Shown: positions 26,016 to 35,040 of the stretch, piece after piece
Position numbering within the stretch: the first letter of the stretch is position 1
How the letters are laid out: each line of letters opens with the position of its first letter
NCBI RefSeq assembly: GCF_001642725.1
Contig: NZ_LSUQ01000009.1
Span: 1 to 64,000 of the forward strand
From: Ferroacidibacillus organovorans
GTDB lineage: Bacteria; Bacillota; Bacilli; Alicyclobacillales; SLC66
Direction: 5' to 3'
Length of the DNA stretch: 64,000 nucleotides
The notes under the pieces: generated by a model
The model's input: the letters and a program-made list of their open reading frames with translations, nothing else
The model's database searches: none
Told to the model about the DNA's origin: nothing
Translations under genes and position numbers: made by a program

Positions 26016-26575
26016 AATCTCTCCCTTTCAATTGATGTTCGAAAACACACTTGTTTTGATCAGGGTGGTCATGATCCATCTGCAAAGGAAAAGTTGCACG
26101 CAATCGCTTTATCGCAGCACGCAATCGAGCGCGAACTGTTGCATCAGGAATTTTCAACCGTTTGGCCATCTCCCGACTGCTCAATCCCTGCCAATAGCGC
26201 AGTATGATTATGTCGCGTAGATTTGCGGGGAGCCGATTCAAAAGATCCTGATACTCAAGTCGAGCCGTAAAATGCGTCATGCGAAACGTAGTGTCAACTG
26301 AGCCACTCATTTGATGCTTCTCAGATTCCAGCCATCGGCTTTCCAATTGTCGACGACGTTGTCGATCTCTCCAAAGATTTTTCGCCACTGTGTACAGCCA
26401 AGCGCGTTGATTCGTCTCAAACATGGTCGAAAGTTGCACAATGTGCGCCATCGCACGTTCGAATGTATCCTGCACAAGATCTTCAGCGTCTCGCTCAGAT
26501 CGTGTGAGACCTCTAGCAAATCGAGCAAGTGATACTTTATGAACCTGATAGAGATCTTCAATCCCCGTTTCTCAT
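26005..26575 (-). pseudogene. ECF sigma factor with an apparent frameshift at codon 4-5
   Basis: Sigma-70 region 2 (LVQDTFERAMAHIVQLSTMF, then NQRAWLYTVAKNLWRDRQRRR) and region 4 (LPANLRDIIILRYWQGLSSREMAKRLKIPDATVRARLRAAIKRLR) are intact. The natural 5-prime end, IEDLYQVHKVSLARFARGLTR, is in frame back to an ATT at 26562 but has no ATG, GTG or TTG before the GTG at 26475, which would cut region 2. An ATG at 26575 is in another frame. Deleting one G from the GGGG at 26563-26566 joins them as MRNGIEDLYQV. So the gene is frameshifted, starts at ATT, or the assembly has an error. It overlaps the four-repeat protein gene by 11 bp. Confidence 0.75.
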
Positions 26576-26676
26576 CGCCCCCTAAGCCATCCGCGTCATT
26601 CTGACATGCCCATCGCGCCGGCGCTAAAATGGACTGTAAGAAACCGTACACTTGATAAACGAAAAGTAGAGGAAAA

Positions 26677-26817
26677 GTGTTGATCGATCAGATCATCAAA
26701 TTTTCAAAACTCGGGGCCACAGCTGTTCCATTGGTGTTTGCCTACTTGCTCGCAGGAACGAGGATAGAATATACATTTCATATTTTCGATGAATATTTCG
26801 CTTTTTATTTCGCTTGA
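26677..26817 (+). CDS. Possible small membrane protein (46 aa)
   Basis: A short frame with AGAGG 4-7 nt before tandem GTG and TTG starts. It encodes one hydrophobic stretch (LGATAVPLVFAYLLAG) and an aromatic C terminus (FDEYFAFYF). It diverges from the ECF sigma gene. I recognise no family. It could be chance, but the ribosome site and the membrane segment make it worth listing. Confidence 0.35.
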   Translation: MLIDQIIKFSKLGATAVPLVFAYLLAGTRIEYTFHIFDEYFAFYFA

Positions 26818-26881
26818 ATTATAAAATAGTATGAAGTGTCTCCTGATTTACAAAACTTACATTGCAACAAAGTCGACTCGA

Positions 26882-27298
26882 TCAGCGTCCATCGTTTCGC
26901 ATCCAGGGTGTGCGTGTCAATCCCATGAGCGCCCCATCCGGCGAGATAAGGCGTGTCACCGTTTGCCCCCATGGTTCTTCGCGATTGCTCACTAAGCAGT
27001 GGTACCCCAGCGCCACCAGTTCCTTTGTCGCCTCAGCTACATCGTCGACGTCCATTTCAATCCAAGTGCGCGGTTCGGGTACATCGCTTGGCCAATGAGG
27101 CGTGCCGAAACACGACTCGGCAGCTTGAGACAGCGGCCACAGCGCAAAGTGTTTTACCCCATCCAAGTTTCCTGTATGTACGTAGTCACCGACGCGCTCA
27201 AAATCGATTCCTAAGACCCCTTGATAAAAACGGGACGTGTCATTGACCAGCTCATCCCGAACAATCGAGCCAAATCCAGCCACAAATAAGATCTTCAT
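26882..27298 (-). CDS. VOC family (glyoxalase/bleomycin-resistance fold) protein
   Basis: 138-aa protein of two beta-alpha-beta3 units. GFGSIVRDELVNDTSRFYQGVLGIDF forms the first and PRTWIEMDVDDVAEATKELVALGY the second. The tail WGQTVTRLISPDGALMGLT is typical of the metal-binding VOC superfamily. Candidate metal ligands are His in GVKHFALWP and Glu in WIEMDV. Substrate unknown (glyoxal-type detoxification or antibiotic binding). AGGGGG precedes the ATG by 9 nt. It lies 12 bp after the DinB gene, forming a pair. Its 3-prime end has a diverged copy at 17067-17130. Confidence 0.85.
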   Translation of the reverse strand: MKILFVAGFGSIVRDELVNDTSRFYQGVLGIDFERVGDYVHTGNLDGVKHFALWPLSQAAESCFGTPHWPSDVPEPRTWIEMDVDDVAEATKELVALGYHCLVSNREEPWGQTVTRLISPDGALMGLTRTPWMRNDGR

Positions 27299-27310
27299 GC
27301 CATCTACCCC

Positions 27311-27817
27311 CTATTCGAATAGGCCTTCCATGACAACCAAATCTGTATCCGGCGGCGCATAGCCGAGACACCGCGCCATCGCGACAATTTGTCCCTTATG
27401 ATGAAACTCGTGTGTGATCGTGTGAGTCATCAGCCAAAGGGGTGTAACACCCATTGAATCTTCAGCGTGATTATAGATAACTTCCGAGAGTCGGCTTTCG
27501 TAGACGCTCAGAAATTCATTCACCACCGCATCCGATATAGAAAACCAGTGACGGAGAACCGCCACATCCGCAGATTGGATCTCTTCATACGTCGGAAACT
27601 GCGGATAAGATCGAATCCGGGCAAACTTCACCAGCCAATGCATGTAGCACCCGGCTGCGTGGAGATGTGCATGCGCGATTGTGTCAAATCCAAAACCAGG
27701 AACCCTTTTATGCAACACATCTACGGGGAGGCTTTCCAAAAAGGAAAACAGCGTTTCGCGCGTCTTACGAATCAAGTCGTACTGTTCTGATAAAATATCT
27801 CTCACCGATAGGCTCAC
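27311..27817 (-). CDS. DinB family protein
   Basis: 168-aa four-helix protein of the DinB/YfiT metal-dependent superfamily, often thiol transferases or hydrolases. The three-His metal site is visible: IAHAHLHAAGCYMHW (near residue 50) and THEFHHKGQIVAMARCLGY near 140. It starts with GTG at 27817, though GAGGAG lies very close and a second GTG four codons on fits better. It is adjacent to the VOC gene. Function within the superfamily is undetermined. Confidence 0.85.
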   Translation of the reverse strand: MSLSVRDILSEQYDLIRKTRETLFSFLESLPVDVLHKRVPGFGFDTIAHAHLHAAGCYMHWLVKFARIRSYPQFPTYEEIQSADVAVLRHWFSISDAVVNEFLSVYESRLSEVIYNHAEDSMGVTPLWLMTHTITHEFHHKGQIVAMARCLGYAPPDTDLVVMEGLFE

Positions 27818-27903
27818 TCCTCACCAAAATCAATCGACCATCAACGTTTATTGAGTCCCGCATTTGTTTACATTTCCATAATACAGAACATACGTTCCGT
27901 CGG

Positions 27904-28419
27904 TCAATGCCACTCAGCTAGATCGTCCCACACCACTGCATACTCGATCATCGGTTCACCCTCTAACTCTTCCATCTTCTCACTGAATTTCTTTCCACCC
28001 ATGTGCTCATAAAAACCAAGAGCTGGATTATTCTTCAAAACCCAGGCAAGCATGTTCTTGTATTGTTTCTCTTTCAAATGGTTTACAACTGCACGGATCA
28101 ATTCGCGCCCAATTCCATTTCCTTGAACCTCTTCAAATACATAGAGAGCATAGAGTTCACCTTGATAGATTGGATTGCCTGATCGCTCTTTGCCGCCAGT
28201 AGCAAATCCTACGATCCTGTTTTCATCATCTTCCGCTACAAACACTGGATTGTCTGGTTGATTCATCAAAACATGCGTCCACACTCGTTCCCTTTGTTCG
28301 TACGACAAATGATCCAAAATGCGATCAGGGATCATCCCTTTGTATGTCGTTCTCCAACTGTCCACATGCACTTTCGCAATGGAAACCGCGTCTTGCGGAT
28401 CGGCTTTTCGAATGATCAC
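27904..28419 (-). CDS. GNAT family N-acetyltransferase
   Basis: 171-aa acetyltransferase. The start IRKADPQDAVSIAKVHVDSWRTTYKGMIPD is characteristic of the widespread single-domain GNAT of Bacilli. Motif A is LYALYVFEEVQGNGIGRELI near residue 95 and motif B is NPALGFYEHMGGKKF near 140. Substrate unknown. The BstA-like gene ends 36 bp upstream in the same direction, so cotranscription is likely. Confidence 0.88.
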   Translation of the reverse strand: MIIRKADPQDAVSIAKVHVDSWRTTYKGMIPDRILDHLSYEQRERVWTHVLMNQPDNPVFVAEDDENRIVGFATGGKERSGNPIYQGELYALYVFEEVQGNGIGRELIRAVVNHLKEKQYKNMLAWVLKNNPALGFYEHMGGKKFSEKMEELEGEPMIEYAVVWDDLAEWH

Positions 28420-28455
28420 CCATATTCCTCCACAGTCCGTTTATTTCCGCTTCCT

Positions 28456-28980
28456 TCACCAACCCATTCGGTTCCGAAGTGATGTGATATGTGCAATGTG
28501 GTGCCTGCCATGCCATGCATACAAACCAAGCGCTGTTTCAAGTGTAAGTACACCAGACTCTGGGTTCTTATAGCTACGTGCAAACTCCGCATCTTGCATT
28601 TCAGAAAGCAATGTATCAAAACGTTGATGAAGCGACGCTAAAAGTGTCAGTGACACCTCGATCGGAGTCCCTTGATAGTCAACCAATTGTGACCAGCGAT
28701 CTTCTTCATAGGTTTTAATCGTCGGTTGATCCTCTGTGAGCGCAAGTTTAAAACGAACATACGCATTCATATGACTATCCGGAAGATGATGAACAACTTG
28801 GCGAACGCTCCAACCATCAGGACGATAGGGTGTGTCCAATTGCGCAGATGTTAGATCCTTTATTGCGAATCGCAGCTGATTCGGTGTGTCAGCGAGTTGT
28901 GCAATCCATTCCTTTCGCTGGTCAGAAGAAATCTTATCTAGAGGAATGAATTTGCCGATTGGATAATGCAGATTTTCCAT
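28456..28980 (-). CDS. bstA: BstA/YfiT-like metal-dependent enzyme (putative bacillithiol transferase)
   Basis: 174-aa DinB-superfamily protein matching the Bacillus YfiT/BstA branch. The start is YPIGKFIPLDKISSDQRKEWI and the middle is PYRPDGWSVRQVVHHLPDSHMNAYVRFKLAL. The metal His are in VVHHLPDSH and in YAWHGRHHIAHI near 155. Family members conjugate bacillithiol to electrophiles such as antibiotics. This supports a bacillithiol-using Bacilli host. It starts with ATG and an AGGAGG-type site and precedes a GNAT gene. Confidence 0.85.
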   Translation of the reverse strand: MENLHYPIGKFIPLDKISSDQRKEWIAQLADTPNQLRFAIKDLTSAQLDTPYRPDGWSVRQVVHHLPDSHMNAYVRFKLALTEDQPTIKTYEEDRWSQLVDYQGTPIEVSLTLLASLHQRFDTLLSEMQDAEFARSYKNPESGVLTLETALGLYAWHGRHHIAHITSLRNRMGW

Positions 28981-29032
28981 TTTTACTCCTCCTCTTAATT
29001 TTTAACAAGGCAAATCCCTACATCGAAGTCAT

Positions 29033-29506
29033 TTAGTTGAATAGCGCAGAATCGATCCGTTTTTGTTGAAAGATTCGCTTGGGATACGGGAGAGCCAGTG
29101 GGGGCATCTGCTCAACGGTAAAATAGCGAAGTTCAAAAGATTCTCCGTCTATCGCTTCCAGTTCGCCAGAATCTACTTTACAATCAAAAACCAACACAAC
29201 ATACTCCACCTGGTTACCATCCGCATATCTAAAGCGAAACTCTTGACCCCCGAATGCGCCAACGAGTGCCATCGGCGTGACATTCAGCCCTGTCTCTTCC
29301 CAAACTTCGCGAACAACCGCTTGAGATGGCGTTTCTCCAAGCTCAATCGCGCCAGCAGGCAGGCTCCATATCACACTTTCGGCAGTTGGACGTTGAAATA
29401 AAATCTTGCCTTCTTTGTCGCGTATGATGGCCGCCACAGATGGGCTGAAAATCAGATCTGTTCCAATCTTGGAACGGAGGTTTTGGTAAAAATCGGACAT
29501 CGGCAT
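29033..29506 (-). CDS. NUDIX hydrolase
   Basis: 157-aa cytoplasmic enzyme cleaving nucleoside diphosphates linked to another group. The Nudix box is complete: G-x5-E-x7-REVWEETGL within residues ~53-75. The N terminus DFYQNLRSKIGTDLIFSPSVAAIIRD resembles the Bacilli YtkD-like or ADP-ribose type hydrolases without defining a substrate. GGAGAGGG lies 8 nt before the ATG. The isochorismatase-like gene lies 61 bp upstream. Confidence 0.88.
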   Translation of the reverse strand: MPMSDFYQNLRSKIGTDLIFSPSVAAIIRDKEGKILFQRPTAESVIWSLPAGAIELGETPSQAVVREVWEETGLNVTPMALVGAFGGQEFRFRYADGNQVEYVVLVFDCKVDSGELEAIDGESFELRYFTVEQMPPLALPYPKRIFQQKRIDSALFN

Positions 29507-29567
29507 AGAGCCCTCTCCTATCGATCAGCCTTGCGCTTCGCACCATGAACCGAAAAGGGTGTCAGCA

Positions 29568-30089
29568 TTAGAATGTGATCCTTTCCGACTCTTGCGTTTC
29601 TGCAAACCATCGCAGCAAATCGTTGTGATGTTCAATGATCTGTTGCGCGCTGAGATTCTTTTTATTGAAGGTACTGTGTGAATCCTTGGCAAGAACGACG
29701 TCATATCCCATGGTGAACGCCCGACGGCATGTCGTATCGACACAAAGTTCCGTTTGCATGCCCGTCAAAACAAGCTTGCGAATCCCGCCCTTCTCAAGTT
29801 CTTCGTGGAAGCTCGTATTGTAAAACGAGTCTGGCGTATTTTTTTGAATTCGAATATCCCCAGCCATCGGTGCAACAGCGGGATGAATCTCCCAACCACG
29901 CGTATTGGGTTCAAGCGCCCCACCAGGTTCCTCGTTGTGTTGTACATAGATCACCGGAACCATGGACGAGCGTGCTTTTGTGATCAGTGCTGCAATCCGG
30001 CGCAACAACATGTCACCTTGATACACCGCTTCCGCTTCTTCAAACATCCCGACTTGCACATCAATGATGATCAGTGCGCTGCCGCTCAC
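29568..30089 (-). CDS. Isochorismatase-like cysteine hydrolase
   Basis: 173-aa cytoplasmic hydrolase of the isochorismatase/nicotinamidase fold. The catalytic triad is visible: Asp in IIIDVQVGMF (near residue 10), Lys in IRIQKNTPDSF near 83, and Cys in GMQTELCVDTTCR near 116. The Q at the MQTE segment is typical of the YcaC/isochorismatase-like family rather than nicotinamidase. Substrate unknown. It lies in a row of small detoxification genes on the minus strand. Confidence 0.88.
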   Translation of the reverse strand: MSGSALIIIDVQVGMFEEAEAVYQGDMLLRRIAALITKARSSMVPVIYVQHNEEPGGALEPNTRGWEIHPAVAPMAGDIRIQKNTPDSFYNTSFHEELEKGGIRKLVLTGMQTELCVDTTCRRAFTMGYDVVLAKDSHSTFNKKNLSAQQIIEHHNDLLRWFAETQESERITF

Positions 30090-30237
30090 GACCTTCCTCC
30101 TCTGACTCTTTCAATTTCACGTGCCATACACTCCAAAAATTCAGCAGCTTCAAAGACAAATGATCGATAAACGCTTCAATTCATCTAAAGGATACGATTT
30201 TTCACACAGATTGTCACAAATCATTTAAAAGCGAATC

Positions 30238-31521
30238 CTATCCCAACACGGAATTCCGTCTGCGCACGTTTTTGGCATAAATTCGAGTCATCAGCCAGCC
30301 GATGACACCAAAAAGGATTGGATAAACCATGGCCCACCCACTGAATGGATACAAAATCACGCAGACTACAAAGGGAATCCATGCTAAAGCTTGTTTACCC
30401 CACCCGGCACCTTTCATAAGTTTTAAAGCAGAGGCCATTGCGATGATATAAAGAGCTAAAAACATCGCACTCGGCCACGTCATAAACGCGCCAAGATCAA
30501 CGTGAAATACGGTGTAGATCGCCAGCACCACGGCAAAATCCAAACCCAGCGCAGACAGAGCGCCGATCGGTGTTTTGTGGCGTTCATGCAACCGTAAGAG
30601 CACCGCCGGAAAGACACCTGCTCGCGCCTGGCTGTAAACCATTCGCGAGAATCCAGCCACATTGCCGTGAATGGCGACAAATGTAATCAATAGCGCCACG
30701 ATACCCGAGACCGTCGAACCGATCCTGCCCATTCCAATTCCCACCAGTTGACTGAGAGGTGTCACGGTATACGCTCCGCCGTAGGCGTGTGTGCCGATAG
30801 TTACAACGGAGAGTGCGACATAAAGCACGCCGACGAGCATTGGCGCCAGAAGAAAGATTCGACGCAAGTCTCTTGACGGGTCGTGAAACTCCTCGGCGAG
30901 ATGTCCAACCATCTCCCAACCGACAAAACACCAAAAGATCTCCACAGCCGATGTGCCAACCGGAAGCCATCCGTGTGGCGCAAGCGGATGAAACTGTTCC
31001 TCATTTATATGCGGACCTGCCGCGATGATGGCGCCTAGTATAAGCACGACAATCAGCACCAAGATGAGCACCTGCGCCCACGCCGCCATCTCGACACCAC
31101 GCCAGTGTAAGATGAGCGACAAAAGCAGCATGAGCGCCGCCGTGATCGGTATGAAGATCGAAGGGAGCGAAAACGTTCCGACAACATAATTGGCGCCAAC
31201 AAGCGCGACGATGGGTACGCCGACCGGAATGGTGCCAAGAAACAACCAAGCGGTCATGCGTCCCACGGTATCGCCAAACGCCAATCGCGCATATTCCACA
31301 ATGCCTCCGGCATGCGGATACTTGGCGCCAAGACTTCCGAGCGTAATGGCAAGCGGAAAGGCTAAAAGTGACATCAAAAGCCACGATATAAGTGACGCCG
31401 GACCTGCCTGCTCTGCCGTGATGGCTGGAAGAATGAGGATGCCGGATCCGAGAACGGCACCGATTGCGATCGCTGTACCCTGCACCCAGGTAAGTGAGCG
31501 TTTCAACTGCGAATCGATCAT
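30238..31521 (-). CDS. APC family amino-acid transporter (YjeH-like)
   Basis: 427-aa membrane protein with about 12 transmembrane helices. The unwound first helix AIGAVLGSGILILPAITAEQAGPASLISW is the amino-acid binding element of the APC fold. The rest resembles the E. coli YjeH methionine/branched-chain amino-acid exporter (WCFVGWEMVGHLAEEFHDPSRDL near residue 200). Direction and substrate are therefore uncertain. It appears to be a single gene with an ATG at 31521 after GGAGAAC. 31522-31646 separates it from the cobalamin operon. Confidence 0.85.
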   Translation of the reverse strand: MIDSQLKRSLTWVQGTAIAIGAVLGSGILILPAITAEQAGPASLISWLLMSLLAFPLAITLGSLGAKYPHAGGIVEYARLAFGDTVGRMTAWLFLGTIPVGVPIVALVGANYVVGTFSLPSIFIPITAALMLLLSLILHWRGVEMAAWAQVLILVLIVVLILGAIIAAGPHINEEQFHPLAPHGWLPVGTSAVEIFWCFVGWEMVGHLAEEFHDPSRDLRRIFLLAPMLVGVLYVALSVVTIGTHAYGGAYTVTPLSQLVGIGMGRIGSTVSGIVALLITFVAIHGNVAGFSRMVYSQARAGVFPAVLLRLHERHKTPIGALSALGLDFAVVLAIYTVFHVDLGAFMTWPSAMFLALYIIAMASALKLMKGAGWGKQALAWIPFVVCVILYPFSGWAMVYPILFGVIGWLMTRIYAKNVRRRNSVLG

Positions 31522-31646
31522 GAGGAGTTCTCCTTAACAGCGCAATCACTTCCTCATCACAGTACACGAACGATATCATCTTGTCATTGCAAATGGGTAC
31601 GATTCATTTCTATCGACATCACCAAATCTACGCTGATTCATCCACA

Positions 31647-32072
31647 TCAAATTGAATCGGCATGTACGCGGATGCAAAATCTTTCAAACTCATAGCGAAG
31701 CAATGCGTCTGGAATCGGTGCTGGTTCACCTCGTGTTCTTGTCTCTTCCGCCCACGCAAGGAGAACTTCATAGGGAGTCTCTGTGGTGATTCCGCCAAAC
31801 CAGCGCTGCCTCTCTTTTGTCGCTATACTGACGACATTTAATACATCGCACGGACCCAGACAACCCGTGATCGTGAGTTGCACCGTTTTTAGCAACTTGC
31901 GCTCTTTCCATGACTTTTTAAGCCAGTCTAGCGGAATTCCTGGTTTTCCCTTGCCTGTTTGTCCACAGCAACATCCCGAACAAACAAAGACCTGTCCAAG
32001 CACAGCGCGTTTCGTCGTTTTTTCTGCAACCAACACGGCACTCTGAAGTTCAATCACATCCATCGGATTCAC
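31647..32072 (-). CDS. 2Fe-2S ferredoxin-like protein, last gene of the cobalamin operon (CbiW-like)
   Basis: 141-aa thioredoxin-fold ferredoxin-like protein. The motif CSGCCCGQTGKG near residue 32 and TGCLGPC near 68 provide the cluster cysteines seen in small ferredoxins of cobalamin operons (called CbiW in Bacillus megaterium, function unproven). It starts with GTG after GAGGAG. It is 57 bp past the cobalt transporter and nothing cobalamin-related follows. A reductive step at the cobalt centre is a possible role (inference). Confidence 0.75.
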   Translation of the reverse strand: MNPMDVIELQSAVLVAEKTTKRAVLGQVFVCSGCCCGQTGKGKPGIPLDWLKKSWKERKLLKTVQLTITGCLGPCDVLNVVSIATKERQRWFGGITTETPYEVLLAWAEETRTRGEPAPIPDALLRYEFERFCIRVHADSI

Positions 32073-32129
32073 GGCACTCCTCTTTCATTCTTCTGTTGTG
32101 CAACCTGATGCAGGCGAGTTTTGCAAGCT

Positions 32130-33140
32130 TTACATTCGTTCAGAGCGTGCAGCCCACCGCTCTTCGATTCTGAATAACTTCCACGATCCGAAGGAAATCC
32201 CCCAGACCCCGATGAATAGCGCGACAAGAATGTACCCCATCACACCAAAATTAAGCCCTTGGAGCTTTCCCCAAAAACCAGAAGAAAGCCCAATCTCCTG
32301 AGTGACGACCTGAACGAGCTCGATGACGCCAATCACGGATGCGGCTAGCACACCGAGTCCCGTTACTGAAAGGTTGTAATAGATTTTTCGCAGTGGTGTG
32401 GCAAACGCAAAGCCATACGCAGTGGTCATGAAAATTCCATCTGCCGTATCCATGAAACTCATTCCTGCCGCAAACACAATTGGTAAAGAGATGATTCCTG
32501 TAAGAGGCAGCGCGTGTTGTGATGCAGTAGCCGAAATTGCCAGCAAGGCGACTTCGCTCGCCGTGTCAAATCCCAAACCGAACAGAAACCCAATCGGATA
32601 CACATGCCAGTTATTGGTGACGAGTTTCATGAGTGGAGCGACCAGTCGCGAAAAAAAACCGCGACTGTGGAGCAATTCATCCATCTCGTGCTCTGTGACC
32701 CGGTTGCGGCGCATGCTCAAAAAAACCTGGAAGAGTTTTAGCCAAATGAACAAGTTGATGCAAGCCAGCACAAGAAGAAATGAACCTGACACAAATGTGC
32801 TCACAATTCCGCCTATGCGTTGAAATTGGGGTAATTTCTGAACTAAATGTACCGTGACGGCCGTTGCCAACGAAATCAAAACAACCACAGTCGAATGACC
32901 CATCGAAAAGAAGAATCCGATTCCGTGCGGTTTTTTTCCTTGTTGAAGAAACTTGCGAACCATGTTGTCGATAAAGGCGATATGATCAACATCAAAAGCG
33001 TGACGCAAGCCAAAGGTGTAGGCCAATAATGCCAAACCGAGCAACATGGGATGCTTAGGGACAGAAAGGATTAACAAAAAAAATCCTAATCCGTGTAACG
33101 TGATAACGCCTAACCCATATCTCAAAGAATCACGGTACAT
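32130..33140 (-). CDS. NiCoT-family cobalt/nickel transporter
   Basis: 336-aa membrane permease with about eight helices. The metal-selectivity signature RHAFDVDHIAFIDN in helix 2 (H-x4-DH) is exact, with the further family motifs LGFDTASEVALL and GMSFMDTADG. Such carriers import Co2+ or Ni2+ with high affinity. Location inside a B12-riboswitch operon says cobalt. The frame is open to 33161. ATG 33140 is preferred although GAGGAG is 13 nt away. It follows cbiG by 24 bp. Confidence 0.93.
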   Translation of the reverse strand: MYRDSLRYGLGVITLHGLGFFLLILSVPKHPMLLGLALLAYTFGLRHAFDVDHIAFIDNMVRKFLQQGKKPHGIGFFFSMGHSTVVVLISLATAVTVHLVQKLPQFQRIGGIVSTFVSGSFLLVLACINLFIWLKLFQVFLSMRRNRVTEHEMDELLHSRGFFSRLVAPLMKLVTNNWHVYPIGFLFGLGFDTASEVALLAISATASQHALPLTGIISLPIVFAAGMSFMDTADGIFMTTAYGFAFATPLRKIYYNLSVTGLGVLAASVIGVIELVQVVTQEIGLSSGFWGKLQGLNFGVMGYILVALFIGVWGISFGSWKLFRIEERWAARSERM

Positions 33141-33164
33141 GTGTGTTTTTCCACTCCTCACCTG

Positions 33165-34253
33165 CTAGCTGTGCGAAACGATACAAACCGAAACGGTTAC
33201 GTTTCCGCTGCGGACTTTCTCAACCACAAAGTCTTTGGCATCTGAAGAGAGAAGAGCCGCAGGTTCACTTACACCGTACGCTCCCACATGCTTAAAGACG
33301 GTTTCGGACGGATTGGGAATGGAGATCTGATTAAGTTGCTCCGCGGTATACGTGACGAGTGGCCACTTGTGTCGGGCACACAGTTCAAGCAATCCTGGTT
33401 CATCCGCTTTTAGATCAATCGTCGCCACATTGCGAACGCTCTTCGTGGACAATTGAACGGTATTCAATGCGTGTGTGATCACCTGCTCAATCTCCTTTGC
33501 AGATGTCCCGCGGTTGCATCCCACACCGACGACGATAACTTTTGGCCGATAAAGCACACCCCTCGCCAAAAACCGTCTCGTCTCATCCTTTGTGAGTAGG
33601 CGGGGGGTGATGACGAGCGCCGCATCAAACGTCTGTTGGCAGGCCGCTTCGAGACTGTTAAAAACTTTCAAATATGCGGGTAACGGTTTGGTATAGGGCC
33701 ACCAGTCAAGTTCACCCGCCTCTTGAATGATGTGAACTCGCTCTTCATTGACGACCGCTGCGCTGACTGCCGTCACCATTTCAAAGTTTTCGATCTCAAA
33801 GCCAAATTCCCGCCCGAGCAAATCGACGGCAACCGTCTGCGCCACATCTGACGCTGTGGTGATCACAGGTCGCGCGCCAAGTGCCTTTGCAACTTGTTGC
33901 GTAAGTAAATTTGCGCCACCAAGATGCCCCGAGAGTACACTGATTGCGTGCTCTGCGCGATCATCGACGACAACGATGGCAGGATCCGTTTTTTTATCGC
34001 GAAGAAGAGGGGCTACAAGGCGAACCATGGCGCCCAGCGAAAAGATGCCGACGAGTCCGCTGTACGCAGAAAAGAGCGTTGGGACATGATCGACAACCGA
34101 CCCTGAAAACGCAGTAATCTCGCGCGCCACTTCATCGCCTTGAGCAAATTTCTGGGGATAATAGACATCCACGTCAGGCAATTGTTCCTGAAGTCTGCGC
34201 GCAATCGCCGTACCATGTTTCGTGATCGCAACAACGGCCGTGGAGTTAGTCAA
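33165..34253 (-). CDS. cbiG: Cobalt-precorrin-5A hydrolase CbiG
   Basis: 362-aa enzyme that opens the ring lactone of cobalt-precorrin-5A, releasing acetaldehyde (oxygen-independent pathway). Residues ~45-165 hold the CbiG N-terminal/central region (LVGIFSLGAMVRLVAPLL, then VLSGHLGGANLLTQQVA). Residues ~235-355 hold the CbiG/CobE domain (VVGVGCNRGTSAKEIEQVI, then EPGLLELCARHKWPLVTY). It starts with TTG after AAAGGGG and overlaps cbiF by 8 bp. Confidence 0.93.
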   Translation of the reverse strand: MTNSTAVVAITKHGTAIARRLQEQLPDVDVYYPQKFAQGDEVAREITAFSGSVVDHVPTLFSAYSGLVGIFSLGAMVRLVAPLLRDKKTDPAIVVVDDRAEHAISVLSGHLGGANLLTQQVAKALGARPVITTASDVAQTVAVDLLGREFGFEIENFEMVTAVSAAVVNEERVHIIQEAGELDWWPYTKPLPAYLKVFNSLEAACQQTFDAALVITPRLLTKDETRRFLARGVLYRPKVIVVGVGCNRGTSAKEIEQVITHALNTVQLSTKSVRNVATIDLKADEPGLLELCARHKWPLVTYTAEQLNQISIPNPSETVFKHVGAYGVSEPAALLSSDAKDFVVEKVRSGNVTVSVCIVSHS

Positions 34254-35040
34254 CTGCCGTCACCCCTTTTCGGTAGCGGTGTGTAAACGACTTGTCGTAT
34301 AGTTTCGATTTGTTTTCCCCTTTTTCCGGCAACTCAGGGTCCAGTGCCCAACCAGCGAGAATCATGGCGTGATTTGAAATATGCTCATCACCCATCGCGC
34401 GCACGAGCCCATCAAGCGTTGTACGGATGATTTTTTGATCCGGCCACGATGCCCTTTGCACGACGGCGACTGGCGTATTTGGCGTCCAACCAGCACTCAG
34501 AAACTCATCCACCGCTTTTTTAGCCAATGTCGCACTAAGGTACAAGGCAATCGTACTGTGGTGGCGCGCGAGATCGCTCAGCTGTTCGCCTTCAGGCATG
34601 GGCGTGCGACCACCCATGCGCGTCAAGATCACGGTTTGCGTGAGATCGGGCACCGTAAGTTCAGCGCCAACTGCAGCGGCAGCGGCGAATACCGAACTTA
34701 CGCCAGGGACTATTTCGTAAGCGACACCCGCGCGTCGCAGCAAGGTAACCTGCTCAAGGATTGCTCCGAAAACAGATGGGTCACCCGTGTGGATGCGGGC
34801 TACACGCTTTCCCTGTCTCACGGCATCTACCATGATGCCCACAATCTCTTCGAGGGTCATCCCTGCGCTTTTGTAGATTTTTGCGTTTGCACTCCCCATT
34901 TCAGCAAGTTCCTCACGAACCAGACTGTCTGTGTAAATCACGACATCCGCCTGCTTCAAAATGCGCATTCCCTTTACGGTCATCAACTCAGGATCGCCAG
35001 GCCCCGCACCGACGATATAGACCTTCGCTTCAAGCGTCAT
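34246..35040 (-). CDS. cbiF: Cobalt-precorrin-4 C11-methyltransferase CbiF
   Basis: 264-aa SAM-dependent tetrapyrrole methylase. The glycine loop is VYIVGAGPGDPELMTVKG at the N terminus. The CbiF/CobM signature RIHTGDPSVFGAILEQ is near residue 82, followed by PGVSSVFAAAAAVGAELT. The C-terminal KSFTHRYRKG is typical of CbiF. The start codon overlaps the end of cbiL by 4 bp (ATGA), so translation is coupled. Confidence 0.95.
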   Translation of the reverse strand: MTLEAKVYIVGAGPGDPELMTVKGMRILKQADVVIYTDSLVREELAEMGSANAKIYKSAGMTLEEIVGIMVDAVRQGKRVARIHTGDPSVFGAILEQVTLLRRAGVAYEIVPGVSSVFAAAAAVGAELTVPDLTQTVILTRMGGRTPMPEGEQLSDLARHHSTIALYLSATLAKKAVDEFLSAGWTPNTPVAVVQRASWPDQKIIRTTLDGLVRAMGDEHISNHAMILAGWALDPELPEKGENKSKLYDKSFTHRYRKGVTAVD

